The translations under genes were made by a program, and so were the position numbers. 64,000 nucleotides of DNA. Source: Blastococcus_B deserti (GTDB lineage: Bacteria > Actinomycetota > Actinomycetes > Mycobacteriales > Geodermatophilaceae). This document shows positions 34,112-43,718 of this stretch, in pieces; position 1 is the first letter of the stretch, and each line of letters opens with the position of its first letter. The notes under the pieces are model-generated. The model was not told the origin of the DNA, searched no databases, and was given only the letters and a program-made list of their open reading frames with translations. The DNA is taken from the NCBI RefSeq assembly GCF_042682525.1, contig NZ_JBHUHP010000009.1, positions 434,001-498,000 on the forward strand, read 5' to 3'.

Positions 34112-34591
34112 ATGCAACGCAGTGCAGTCAACGCACAGGCCATGGAGCAGGGCGAGCCGGAGTCGGTGATCGTCCACGTCCAGCTCCGGCCGCGCCGGGG
34201 TGCGACCCGCAAGTGCCTGGCCGCCCTGGCCGCGCTGGCCGCCGAGCACGACGACGTGTCCTTCGCCGTGACCGGGCTGAGCAAGGACGATCGCGTCGTC
34301 CGCGTGACCGTCGGCGTCGACCTCGGACCGCGCACCGCCGTGGCCAAGTTCTCGCCGCAGGCCCAGGCCGCGTACGCGTTCGTCAGCGCCATCTTCACCT
34401 CGCTGTACGACCACATGCCGGTCTACACCGCCGAGCCCAGCGGCGCGGAGCGGGCCGCGGCCGCGATGCTCATCGAGAAGGCCTCGGCCGGCATGTCGGC
34501 CGCCGACGTCCTCGAGGGCCTGCCCACCACGCCGGCGTCGCCGGTCCCCGCGCCCCGCATGCCGGGACCGGGCGAACCCATCCCGGCCTGA
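34112..34591 (+). CDS. Conserved-looking protein of unknown function near csrA
   Basis: A 159-residue protein I do not recognise. ATG 34112 follows GGGGGAT. The core (residues 18-100) alternates beta strands and helices: SVIVHVQLRPRRGATRKCLAALAALAAEHDDVSFAVTG (given by its ends), RVVRVTVGVDLGPRTAVAKF, then an amphipathic helix. This pattern suggests a small alpha/beta fold. The tail (from residue 130) is Pro-rich. No signal peptide or membrane segment. It stands between csrA and a sigma-like gene on the same strand, so a regulatory role is possible but unsupported. Confidence 0.75.
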   Translation: MQRSAVNAQAMEQGEPESVIVHVQLRPRRGATRKCLAALAALAAEHDDVSFAVTGLSKDDRVVRVTVGVDLGPRTAVAKFSPQAQAAYAFVSAIFTSLYDHMPVYTAEPSGAERAAAAMLIEKASAGMSAADVLEGLPTTPASPVPAPRMPGPGEPIPA

Positions 34592-34659
34592 CGACCTCCG
34601 CGTCACTTCCGGGTCCCCTTCCCCGGGTCCCGTCCTTCCCCGTAGTGCCAGGAGTACCG

Positions 34660-35778
34660 GTGTCCGATTGCGCCTCGTCTTCCAATGCCATAGCCCCAAC
34701 GTCCACCGCCACCGACAACCGCACCCGTGTCCGCCAGCCGCTGGTCTTCGGCGGCATCCCGGAGGGCGACGGCTGGTCTCTCGCCCCGATCACCCCGCGC
34801 GACCGCGTCCACTTCCGCGTCGACCACGAGCTCCCGCTGGAGAAGTTCCGCAGCGAGCTCCCCGACGGCGTCACGGTCAGCTACGACCAGGGCGACGGTC
34901 TCTACCGGGTCGACGGCGCCTGCGGCTCGGCGGCGGTGCTGGCCGACTGGATCCGGGCCTGGGCCGGACGGCACGGCTCGACGACGATCGGCCTGCGGGC
35001 CGAGACCGGCGTGCGGCGGCGTGCCCCCCGCGACCTGCCGGCCGAGTACCTGAACGACCTCTGCCGCCACTACGGCCCGGTCAGTCTCAAGCGCCTGCAG
35101 CGCAACATGAGCACGATCCGCCTGCACCTGCCCGACCCGGACGACCTGGGCCAGCAGGTCTACGAGTGGGTGCTCAAGGCCGTCAGCCAGTACGACGAGA
35201 CCAAGGGCGTCCCCTTCGGCGCGTTCCTGGCCACCCAGCTGTCGAAGTGGGTGCACGACCTCGGCCGCAACGCCCACGGCCGGACCGCCGCCGACACCGA
35301 GCACAAGCAGCAGAAGGCCATCGCCGCCTTCATCGCCGAGCACCAGCGACGGCCCAGCGAGAAGGAGCTCGCCGCCTTCATGGGGCAGAGCGTGGCCACC
35401 CTGCGGCGCAACTCCCAGACGGTGGCGACCCTCAACGGGCTGCGCAACCTGCAGTCGCTCGACGGCGGGCCGGATGCGAGCGAGATCCTGCTGCCGGACT
35501 CCTCCGAGGCGCCGGACGAGATCATGGGTGAGGCGGAGCAGACGCTGCTCTCGCACGCCCTCACCGCGGCCTGCGCCCCGGACCCGACCGCCCGGAAGGA
35601 CCAGCGGGCGGGGCAACCGAACGTCCTGGGCTGGGCCACCTGGTACCTCACCACCTGGGGCGGCCAGACCAAGACCCAGCTATCGCAGGACCTCAACACC
35701 TCGGTGCGGAACATGAACGTGTACGCCGACCGGGTGGAGCAGGCGCTCAAGACGCGGCTGGCCGAACTCGTCGACTGA
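34660..35778 (+). CDS. Divergent sigma-70-like protein
   Basis: The call is 372 residues from GTG 34660, which has AGGAG 5 nt upstream (GTG 34645 is possible). Residues 1-150 match nothing I know. Residues 162-205 (QQVYEWVLKAVSQYDETKGVPFGAFLATQLSKWVHDLGRN, given by its ends) resemble sigma region 2. Residues 212-270 resemble region 3, with RRPSEKELAAFMG. The last 50 resemble a region-4 helix-turn-helix, TKTQLSQDLNTSVRNMNVYADRVEQAL. The match is weak, so it may be a genuine alternative sigma factor, a helper, or an anti-sigma decoy. A few codons apart from the flagellar sigma operon, it probably controls motility or another morphology programme. Confidence 0.75.
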   Translation: MSDCASSSNAIAPTSTATDNRTRVRQPLVFGGIPEGDGWSLAPITPRDRVHFRVDHELPLEKFRSELPDGVTVSYDQGDGLYRVDGACGSAAVLADWIRAWAGRHGSTTIGLRAETGVRRRAPRDLPAEYLNDLCRHYGPVSLKRLQRNMSTIRLHLPDPDDLGQQVYEWVLKAVSQYDETKGVPFGAFLATQLSKWVHDLGRNAHGRTAADTEHKQQKAIAAFIAEHQRRPSEKELAAFMGQSVATLRRNSQTVATLNGLRNLQSLDGGPDASEILLPDSSEAPDEIMGEAEQTLLSHALTAACAPDPTARKDQRAGQPNVLGWATWYLTTWGGQTKTQLSQDLNTSVRNMNVYADRVEQALKTRLAELVD

Positions 35779-36210
35779 CCCCTCGGCCGAGGCAGCCATC
35801 CCGGCCCGACCCGGGTTCGCCATCGGCCTGCGGACGGCCGACATGGCCGATCCGGCCGCGCCAGCGGCTCGTCCCGGCACCGCCGGGAACCCGGCTCTCC
35901 GCGGCGGGTCCGATCCGGCACGGTGCGGTGCGGATCGGTCGGTGCACGCGTCGACGAGGGTCACGATGCACGCTCGGTGACACGACGCACGGCAGGTCCG
36001 GCCGGGGCGCTTCACGCGGCGCCGGAGACACCGGACCCCGCACGGACGGGCGTGCGGTCGGGACCACCCCGGCACGAAAAAGCTCCGCACGGGTCGATCG
36101 TGGCGCGGCCCTGCCGATATCCACCACGTGACGCCTCGCCCCCGTATCCGCCACCGCGACGCCGCGGTGCCGTGTGCTGCCGGGCGGCGTCCCGTGCCGG
36201 GACGGCTCGC
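35779..36210. other. Intergenic stretch of 432 nt without a recognised gene
   Basis: No coding frame with a family match was seen. It starts with a CTCGGCCGAG palindrome just after the sigma-like gene. It ends with a possible sigma-28-like element before the next gene. Confidence 0.6.
36092..36120 (+). promoter_or_regulatory. Possible sigma-28-like promoter of two unknown genes
   Basis: GCCGATAT (36113-36120) is a good -10 element of the FliA type, 91 nt before ATG 36211. The region 14-15 nt upstream (GGTCGAT, 36092-36098) matches the -35 consensus only partly. Confidence 0.3.
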
Positions 36211-36552
36211 ATGAGCGCGCTGCCCGCCGGTGAGCCGGGCCCTGAGGTGCTCGTCCCGCACTGGCTGGCCGGCGCCCAGCGCGCCCAGCTGGCGGCTGCC
36301 GTGCGCCAGGCACTCGCGGGTCGCCCGATGCACCCGGTGGCCGCCATCCACCTGGAGGACGTCCTGACCGAGCTGCACGTCGCGGCGGCGCGCGACGCGG
36401 TCTGGCCCGCCTCCGCCGCCCGGGTGCGCCTGGCCACCGGCTGGGACGAGGACGTCCTCCCCGTACGGCTGAGCGCGGCCGAGCTGGCCAGCGTCCTCAC
36501 CCTCGCCGACCTACCGGACGCCGTCCGCGACCTGCTCCGGGGGCCCGCATGA
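36211..36552 (+). CDS. Unknown small protein, first of a pair
   Basis: A 113-residue acidic/helical protein from ATG 36211 to a stop overlapping the next start (ATGA). Visible: VLVPHWLAGAQRAQLAAAVRQAL, HPVAAIHLEDVLTELHVAAARDAVW, LSAAELASVLTLADLPDAVRDLL. I see no signal peptide, membrane segment or known motif. The ribosome site is weak. Translational coupling suggests that it works with the next gene. Confidence 0.65.
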   Translation: MSALPAGEPGPEVLVPHWLAGAQRAQLAAAVRQALAGRPMHPVAAIHLEDVLTELHVAAARDAVWPASAARVRLATGWDEDVLPVRLSAAELASVLTLADLPDAVRDLLRGPA

Positions 36553-37310
36553 TCGACATCCGGTTCGGCGCTTCCTCCGGCCTGCTGCAGCGGCTGCGCC
36601 CGGCGCGCATCGGCGTCGGCGACCTCCGCGAGGTGGCCGACGCCCTCCTGCCCTGCCTGGCAACCCCGGGCCTCCGGGCGCGGGTGATCGAGCGTTCGGG
36701 CGCCGGCTCGGTGCTCGTCCTCGAGGAGGAGGAGCGATGTGTCCGGGTGGCCCTCGGTGACCTCGCCGACGACATGACCCACGCCGGTGTGCGCCCGACC
36801 AGGGTCGCCATCTCCGCCGCCCTGGCGTCCTTCATCGCCCACCGCCCGGTCACCGACGCGGCGGCGGCTGCCGCAGGCATCGCCGTCCTCGACTGGGCGG
36901 ACCGCGCGCGGACCGCCGTCGGCTGGCGGGTCGTCGTCCGCAGGGGAGAGCTGGCCGTCCCCTGGACGGCGTCCGTCCCCGCCGACGCCGCGACGGTGCA
37001 CCGCGTCCGCTCGGCCGCGACCGGCCGCTCCCACGACGTGCCGCTGGACCTGCGGACCGAGGGACCGGTGGCCCTGTGGTCGCACCGGTCGGTCCCGGCG
37101 CTCGCGACCGCGGCCCTGGTGGCTCCCGAGCTGATGATCGCGCGCATCGCCGCGGCCGGGGTCGCGATGACCGACATGCACGTCGTGGTGACCCCGGAGC
37201 GGCCGGTCGCCTGCGCCGGCCCGTCGATCGCCGCCCGGCTGGCCGGGGAGATCTCGGAGGCCAGCGTCACCCTGCCCTGGACCCGCCTGGCCGACCTCCC
37301 CTGGCTCTGA
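36549..37310 (+). CDS. Unknown protein, second of a pair
   Basis: A 253-residue soluble protein that I cannot place in a family. The start overlaps the upstream stop. It has two apparent halves: residues 1-115 (IDIRFGASSGLLQRL, VLVLEEEERCVRVALGDLADDM) and 120-253 (VGWRVVVRRGELAVPW, HVVVTPERPVACAGPS, ending TRLADLPWL). Beta-rich segments alternate with Ala-rich helices. It is the last plus-strand gene before two palindromic elements and a convergent gene, so it closes the flagellar side of the locus. Confidence 0.7.
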   Translation: MIDIRFGASSGLLQRLRPARIGVGDLREVADALLPCLATPGLRARVIERSGAGSVLVLEEEERCVRVALGDLADDMTHAGVRPTRVAISAALASFIAHRPVTDAAAAAAGIAVLDWADRARTAVGWRVVVRRGELAVPWTASVPADAATVHRVRSAATGRSHDVPLDLRTEGPVALWSHRSVPALATAALVAPELMIARIAAAGVAMTDMHVVVTPERPVACAGPSIAARLAGEISEASVTLPWTRLADLPWL

Positions 37311-37317
37311 CGCCCCC

Positions 37318-37370
37318 AGCTTCCGGTACCGGAAGCTGACCGGGGGAGCTCAGCTTTCGGCACAGAAAGC
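37318..37370. repeat. Palindromic elements between convergent genes
   Basis: A perfect 20-bp palindrome AGCTTCCGGTACCGGAAGCT (37318-37337) and a GCTTTC-GGCACA-GAAAGC hairpin (37353-37370) fill the gap between the stops at 37310 and 37389. They belong to the same family as the pair at 12641-12696. The position between convergent stops supports a bidirectional terminator role. Confidence 0.7.
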
Positions 37371-37388
37371 GGGGGCTGGGAGACCGCG

Positions 37389-39371
37389 CTAGGAGATGTA
37401 GCCGTACTCCCAGTGCCAGGGCTCGGGCTTCTCCCCGCCCGGGGCGGCCCAGTCGGGCTGCACGAAGCCGAACCGGCCCGCGTTGGCCGTCATCCAGGTC
37501 CACTGCGGCGAGCCGCTCACGTTGATCCCGCCGCACAGGTCGACCGCCAACGCCCACCCGTGGTTCGACGTGCCCGGCACGGCGGCGAGCTGCGGCTTCC
37601 GGGAGAACGCCGCGACCTGCGCGCCCAGCGAGCGGTAGGAGTCGGTGATGCACAGCGGCGTGCCGAACGCGGCCGTGTACGCCGCGTCGAGCTGGCCGTA
37701 CGAGGCCGCGGCGTCGCAGCGCAGCGCGTGCCGGTGCGTGCCCAGCCGGCAGAGCGTGTCGACCGGGATCTGGCCGTTGCTCCAGCCGCCCCACGCGCCC
37801 GTGCGCTCACCGGGCGGCGGCAGGGGAGCACCACAGGCGCCGGCCTCGGCCACGGGCAGCGCCGGATTGGCCTGCTCGGGCCCCGGCAGGGTCACGCGGA
37901 CCGCAGAGGAGCCGGGCGTCACCGATCGGACGCCGACCTGGTAGGTGCCGGCGGAGGCGCCGATGACCTCACCGCTGCCGACGTAGATGCCGACGTCCTG
38001 ACCGCCCGGTGCGAAGACCAGGTCACCGATCTGCACGTCGGGGAGCGGCACCGCGGCGCCGGTTGCCCACTGGTCCTGCGGGGTCGCGGGGACCGCGTAG
38101 CCGGCCAGCAGCCAGGACGCCGCCGTGAACCCGCCGCAGTCGTAGGCGTCGGGGCCGGTGGCGCCCGGGACGAAGGGCTTGCCCAGCTGAGACAGCGCGC
38201 TGCTGACCGCGGCGACGGTCTCCGCGGGCAGGACCGTGACCGGGCTGCTGCCGACCACCGCCCACACGACGCCGGGGATCGGCCGGCCGGCGCCGTCGAG
38301 CGCGGGGGAGAGTCCCGGCGGCAGGTCGGTGGGGTCGGTCAGCTCGGTGGCCTGCGGCGGCTCGATGCCGGCCGCGGCGAGCCGCGCCAGGTACTGCTGC
38401 CACCGCAGCGTCGCCTCCCGGTTGCGCTCCTGCTGCGGCCCGCTGACCGGCATCGAGCCCAGCCCGGCGAGGACGGACATGACCTCGGGGGTCAGCTCGT
38501 CGACCTTCGACCGGACGGTCCGCAGGACCGCTTCGGCGCGGTCGTCCGCGGCCCGGACGGCGGACTCGGCCAGCGCCACCCGGTCGGTGGCCACGGCGAG
38601 GGCGAGCCGGCTGCGCTGCGCGCGGACGACGTCCCCGGTGACGACGAGATCGGCGCGCTCGGCCAATGACTGGCGGAAGAGGGTGTCGGACGTCGCGTCG
38701 GGGTCGTGGACGCTCAGCGAGAGGAGCGGATAGCGCTGCTGCGGCGCCGCACGGTAGAGCTCGGCGGCCGAGACGCCGACCGTCTGCTGCCGGTCCTCGA
38801 CATCCGCTCGAGCGGCCTCCTCGGCGGCGCGGGCCTGCTGCAGCTGGGCCTCCCGGCGCGCCACCTCCTGCTCCAGCTGGCGGTAGCGGCCGGCGTCCTC
38901 GAGCAGCGAGCTCTGCGCGGTCAGCGCGAGGGCCGTGGCGTCGAGCGGGCCCTGCCCGGGCTCGTCGGCGCCCGGCAGCACGAGGGCGGCCACGGCGGGG
39001 AGGAGCACGGTGCTCAGCGCGACCACGCCGAGGCGGGTCGACCACCGTGTCCCCGTGCCGTCGGCCGGACGGGCGGGCGTGCGGCGGCTCTTCCGGTCGA
39101 CCGGTCGCTGCGCGGGTCGCTTCCCAGCGGGCCGGCCGGACGCCGTGCGCCGAGCCGGAGCACGGGTGCCCGTTCCGGCACCGGGCGTGGTGCGGACGGC
39201 CGCGGCCGTCGCGGTGCGGACCGCGGCGGCCTGCTCGGGCGTGAGGGGCCGGCCGGCGGCGAGCGCCGACCGCAGCGCGAGAGCCTCGCGCAGCGCCTGG
39301 GCCTCGCGGGCGCTGATGACGGGCCGGGCGCCGGTGCGGGCACGGGTGGAGGACGTGCGTGGTGCAGGCAC
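37389..39371 (-). CDS. Membrane-anchored cell-wall hydrolase: NlpC/P60-like plus M15 (VanY-type) peptidase
   Basis: A 660-residue protein starting at GTG 39371. Residues 1-110 are a basic, disordered cytoplasmic part; 111-132 form one transmembrane helix; 150-320 are Gln/Arg/Ala-rich coiled coil; 385-480 are an NlpC/P60 domain with Cys412 in AYDCGGFTAASW. The usual His of the HVGIYVG motif is Asp here (QDVGIYVG), so this domain may be inactive. Residues 560-660 are an M15/LAS metallopeptidase with the zinc triad His604 (SNHGWALAVD), Asp611 and His653 (PWHWEY). It should trim peptidoglycan outside the membrane. Confidence 0.88.
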   Translation of the reverse strand: MPAPRTSSTRARTGARPVISAREAQALREALALRSALAAGRPLTPEQAAAVRTATAAAVRTTPGAGTGTRAPARRTASGRPAGKRPAQRPVDRKSRRTPARPADGTGTRWSTRLGVVALSTVLLPAVAALVLPGADEPGQGPLDATALALTAQSSLLEDAGRYRQLEQEVARREAQLQQARAAEEAARADVEDRQQTVGVSAAELYRAAPQQRYPLLSLSVHDPDATSDTLFRQSLAERADLVVTGDVVRAQRSRLALAVATDRVALAESAVRAADDRAEAVLRTVRSKVDELTPEVMSVLAGLGSMPVSGPQQERNREATLRWQQYLARLAAAGIEPPQATELTDPTDLPPGLSPALDGAGRPIPGVVWAVVGSSPVTVLPAETVAAVSSALSQLGKPFVPGATGPDAYDCGGFTAASWLLAGYAVPATPQDQWATGAAVPLPDVQIGDLVFAPGGQDVGIYVGSGEVIGASAGTYQVGVRSVTPGSSAVRVTLPGPEQANPALPVAEAGACGAPLPPPGERTGAWGGWSNGQIPVDTLCRLGTHRHALRCDAAASYGQLDAAYTAAFGTPLCITDSYRSLGAQVAAFSRKPQLAAVPGTSNHGWALAVDLCGGINVSGSPQWTWMTANAGRFGFVQPDWAAPGGEKPEPWHWEYGYIS

Positions 39372-39556
39372 TGCAGCGTCCCCCGGCGGTCTCGTCGTTC
39401 CGTGGCCGGCTCCGGCTGCGGGTGCAGGCGGAGCGTTCTGACCTCGTATCGACGTGCCGGCGGGAGCGGCTGAACGGCTGCCGCGGGGGTCTCACCCCGC
39501 CGGGTGAGGGTGAACCTTGCTCCGGGACGACGCGGGTGACCCCTGCGGGGGAGGGA

Positions 39557-39748
39557 TCAGGGTGCCCACCAGGCGCCGTGCCGGTGGGTCAGCGGGATGC
39601 GCAGCTCCCCGCCGTCCTCGGTGGAGACCACGACCTCGACCTTGGTGATGCGGACCGGCGGCCCGTCGTCCTCCGGCTCCAGCATGCTGCCGCTGGCCAG
39701 GGGGATCGGGGGTACGACGAGGACGTCGTCGCCGGGCGGCTCGGCCAT
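39557..39748 (-). CDS. Small unknown acidic protein
   Basis: A 63-residue frame from ATG 39748, MAEPPGDDVLVVPPIPL at the start and EVVVSTEDGGELRIPLTHRHGAWWAP at the end. GGAGGACC lies upstream. A short beta-rich domain seems likely. I do not recognise the family. It stands between gltA and the hydrolase gene on the same strand. Confidence 0.6.
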   Translation of the reverse strand: MAEPPGDDVLVVPPIPLASGSMLEPEDDGPPVRITKVEVVVSTEDGGELRIPLTHRHGAWWAP

Positions 39749-39823
39749 GGGCGGTCCTCCAGGTCTGCGGTCCTCCGAGCGGGCAGGTCGCACCCACCGT
39801 AGGGGCGTCTCCCGGACACGGAT

Positions 39824-39863
39824 CGGGCCGGGCACCTTCCCCTGTGGGAAGGTGCCCGGCCCG
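39824..39863. terminator. 18-bp hairpin after citrate synthase
   Basis: A perfect 18-bp stem (39824-39841 with 39846-39863) with loop CTGT lies 100 nt after the gltA stop. It is one of the strongest hairpins in the window. No T tract. Confidence 0.85.
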
Positions 39864-39962
39864 GTGGCCCGCTCCCGAGGCCGGCCCCGGCGTGCGGGGG
39901 CCCGGTGGGCCACGTCCGCCGCCAGCGTGGGGGAGGACGCGGGGTTCTTCTGGCGTCCCTCG

Positions 39963-41252
<1,290 letters not shown>

Positions 41253-41346
41253 GGTTCCGGACGCTACTGGTCGCGCGCCCGTGATGCCCCCCGACGCCGC
41301 GCCGGACGGGGTGCGAGATCTGCCGATCCCGCACCCCGGCCGGACG

Positions 41347-42765
41347 TCAGGGGTGGGTCATCGACAGGACGTCGAGGGCCTCGTCGAGTTGCTGCTCGGT
41401 GAGCTTGCCCTGCTCGACGTACCCCCGCTCCAGGACCACCTGGCGGATCGTCTTCTGCTCCTTGAGCGACTGCTTGGCCACGATCGCCGCCTCCTCGTAG
41501 CCGATGTACTTGTTCAGCGGCGTGACGATCGACGGGGAGGACTCGGCGTACTCGCGGCAGCGCTCGACGTTGGCGGTGATGCCGTCGACGGTCCGGTCGG
41601 CCAGGATCCGGCTGACGTTGGCCAGCAGCCTGATCGACTCCAGCACGTTGCGGGCCATGAGCGGCAGCGTCACGTTGAGCTCAAAGTTGCCCGTCGTCCC
41701 CGCGAAGGTGACCGCCGCGTCGTTGCCGATCACCTGCGCGGCGACCTGGATGGTCGCCTCCGGGATCACCGGGTTCACCTTGCCCGGCATGATCGAGCTG
41801 CCCGGCTGCAGGTCGGGCAGGAAGATCTCCGCCAGCCCGGTCCGGGGGCCCGAGCCCATCCACCGCAGGTCGTTGGCGATCTTCACCAGGCCGACAGCGA
41901 TGGTCTTGAGCTGGCCGGAGGCCTCCACCAGCGCGTCGCGGGAACTCTGCGCCTCGAAGTGGTCGCGCGCCTCCGACAGCGGCAGGTCCATCTCGGCGGC
42001 CAGCTTCTCGATGATCGCCGCGGCGAAACCGGGAGGCGTGTTGATGCCGGTGCCGACGGCGGTGCCGCCCAGGGGCAGTTCCCCGACACGGGGGAGCGAG
42101 GCCTGGAGCCGCTCGACGCCGTACCGGACCGCCGCCGCGTAACCGCCGAACTCCTGCCCGAGGGTGACCGGGGTGGCGTCCATCAGGTGGGTGCGCCCGC
42201 TCTTGACCACCTCGGCGAACTCCTCGGCCTTGCGCTCGAGGGAGGCCTCGAGGTGCTGCAGCGCCGGGATGAGGGTCACGACGATCGCCCGGGTGGCCGC
42301 GATGTGGATGGCCGAGGGGAAGACGTCGTTGGACGACTGCGAGGCGTTGACGTGGTCGTTGGGGTGCACCGGCCGGCCCAGCGACTCGGTCGCGAGCGTG
42401 GCGATGACCTCGTTGGTGTTCATGTTGCTCGACGTCCCGGACCCGGTCTGGAAGACGTCGATCGGGAAGTGCTGGTCCCAGTCGCCGCGCGCGACGGTCG
42501 CAGCTGCCTCGGTGATGGCGCGGGCCACGTCGCCGTCCAGCACGCCCAGATCGGCGTTGACGGTGGCGGCCGCGCCCTTGATGGCGGCCAGCGCGCCGAT
42601 GAGCTCGCGCTCGATGGGGGTGCCGGAGATGGGGAAGTTCTCGACGGCGCGCTGGGTCTGGGCCCGCCACTTGGCCCAGGCGGGAACGCGGACCTCCCCC
42701 ATGGAGTCGTGCTCGATGCGGTACCCGCCGGCGTCCTGTCCGGTGCCGTCCTGCTGTGGGGCCAC
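41347..42765 (-). CDS. fumC: Fumarate hydratase class II
   Basis: A 472-residue class II fumarase, which interconverts fumarate and malate. Motifs: TGSGTSSNMNTNEV, NDHVNASQSSNDVFPSA, SGRTHLMDATPVTLGQE and the superfamily signature GSSIMPGKVNP. The oxygen-stable class II type needs no Fe-S cluster. It follows the same direction as gltA, so the two TCA genes are neighbours. Confidence 0.98.
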   Translation of the reverse strand: MAPQQDGTGQDAGGYRIEHDSMGEVRVPAWAKWRAQTQRAVENFPISGTPIERELIGALAAIKGAAATVNADLGVLDGDVARAITEAAATVARGDWDQHFPIDVFQTGSGTSSNMNTNEVIATLATESLGRPVHPNDHVNASQSSNDVFPSAIHIAATRAIVVTLIPALQHLEASLERKAEEFAEVVKSGRTHLMDATPVTLGQEFGGYAAAVRYGVERLQASLPRVGELPLGGTAVGTGINTPPGFAAAIIEKLAAEMDLPLSEARDHFEAQSSRDALVEASGQLKTIAVGLVKIANDLRWMGSGPRTGLAEIFLPDLQPGSSIMPGKVNPVIPEATIQVAAQVIGNDAAVTFAGTTGNFELNVTLPLMARNVLESIRLLANVSRILADRTVDGITANVERCREYAESSPSIVTPLNKYIGYEEAAIVAKQSLKEQKTIRQVVLERGYVEQGKLTEQQLDEALDVLSMTHP

Positions 42766-42913
42766 GCTGCGCTCCCGTGTGTGATGGATGGTGACAGTGC
42801 TCCGGGAGGGACCCTAGACACCCCCGGCGGCCCGGCCGGTCCCGCCCTCGCCGCGGTCGGCCGATGAGCGGTGTGCGGCGGCGGACCAGCGGCCGGACAC
42901 CGATCCCGAGGAG

Positions 42914-43600
42914 ATGCACGTGTCGGCACCGAACGCCCGCGGGGACGGCGGTCCCTCGAGCGAGCCCCAGCGCCCGACGGGCTCCTGGCCGCACCCCGCG
43001 CCCGGCAGCGAGGCGCCCGCTGGCACCTGGTCCCCGCCCCAGGCACCTGCCTGGGCACCCGCCTGGGAGCCGCCGCCGACCAGTGGGTGGAGGGCTCCCG
43101 GCGCGCCGACCGCGGCACCCGCCGGCCCGGCGAGGAGCAGGGGACCGCTCGGGCTGGCCCTGGTCGCCGGGGTCGGCCTCCTGGCAGGTGCGGTCGGCGC
43201 CGCACTGCTGGTCACGGCGGCCTTCCTCGCCGGCGCGGAGGACATCGGCCGGCAGATGGCGGATCAGGTGGGCCCGGCGGTCGAACGGGGGATCGCCGAC
43301 GGCTCGGAAGAGGCGATGCAGGCCGCCATGGACCAGCTGATGGGCGCCGTGCCGGAGGACCTCGCGCTGCCGGGCGAACCGGTGGACCCCGCGGAGCAGT
43401 TCCCGCCGACACCACCGGAGGATCTCGGGTCGGATCCCGCCCTCGACCAGTACGCGCAGCAGTGCTTCGACGGGGCATTGCAGGCCTGCGACGACCTCTA
43501 CTACGAGTCACCGCCGATGTCGGAGTACGAGACCTACGCCAACACCTGCGGTGGCCGGGTCAAGGAGTACACGGTCGGGAGCTGCACCGAACTCGAGTGA
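42914..43600 (+). CDS. Membrane protein with C-terminal cysteine domain (paralogue of next gene)
   Basis: A 228-residue protein. A Pro/Ala/Trp-rich cytoplasmic part (residues 1-72) precedes one transmembrane helix (about 78-103). The exported C-terminus contains LDQYAQQCFDGALQACDDLYYESPP and two further Cys. The same module, with Cys at the same places, ends the next protein, so the pair arose by duplication. The Cys pattern suggests disulfides outside the membrane. Function unknown. Confidence 0.75.
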   Translation: MHVSAPNARGDGGPSSEPQRPTGSWPHPAPGSEAPAGTWSPPQAPAWAPAWEPPPTSGWRAPGAPTAAPAGPARSRGPLGLALVAGVGLLAGAVGAALLVTAAFLAGAEDIGRQMADQVGPAVERGIADGSEEAMQAAMDQLMGAVPEDLALPGEPVDPAEQFPPTPPEDLGSDPALDQYAQQCFDGALQACDDLYYESPPMSEYETYANTCGGRVKEYTVGSCTELE

Positions 43601-43718
43601 TTCGCGGCTGCGGGACGGGACCCGGTCACCCGCATCCTGCCGCGTCCTGGGCTGTGGAGGTCGGGGGCCGGGCGCCCTAGCATCCGCGCCAGCGCTGTCC
43701 CCAGGCCGAGGAGTGCCC

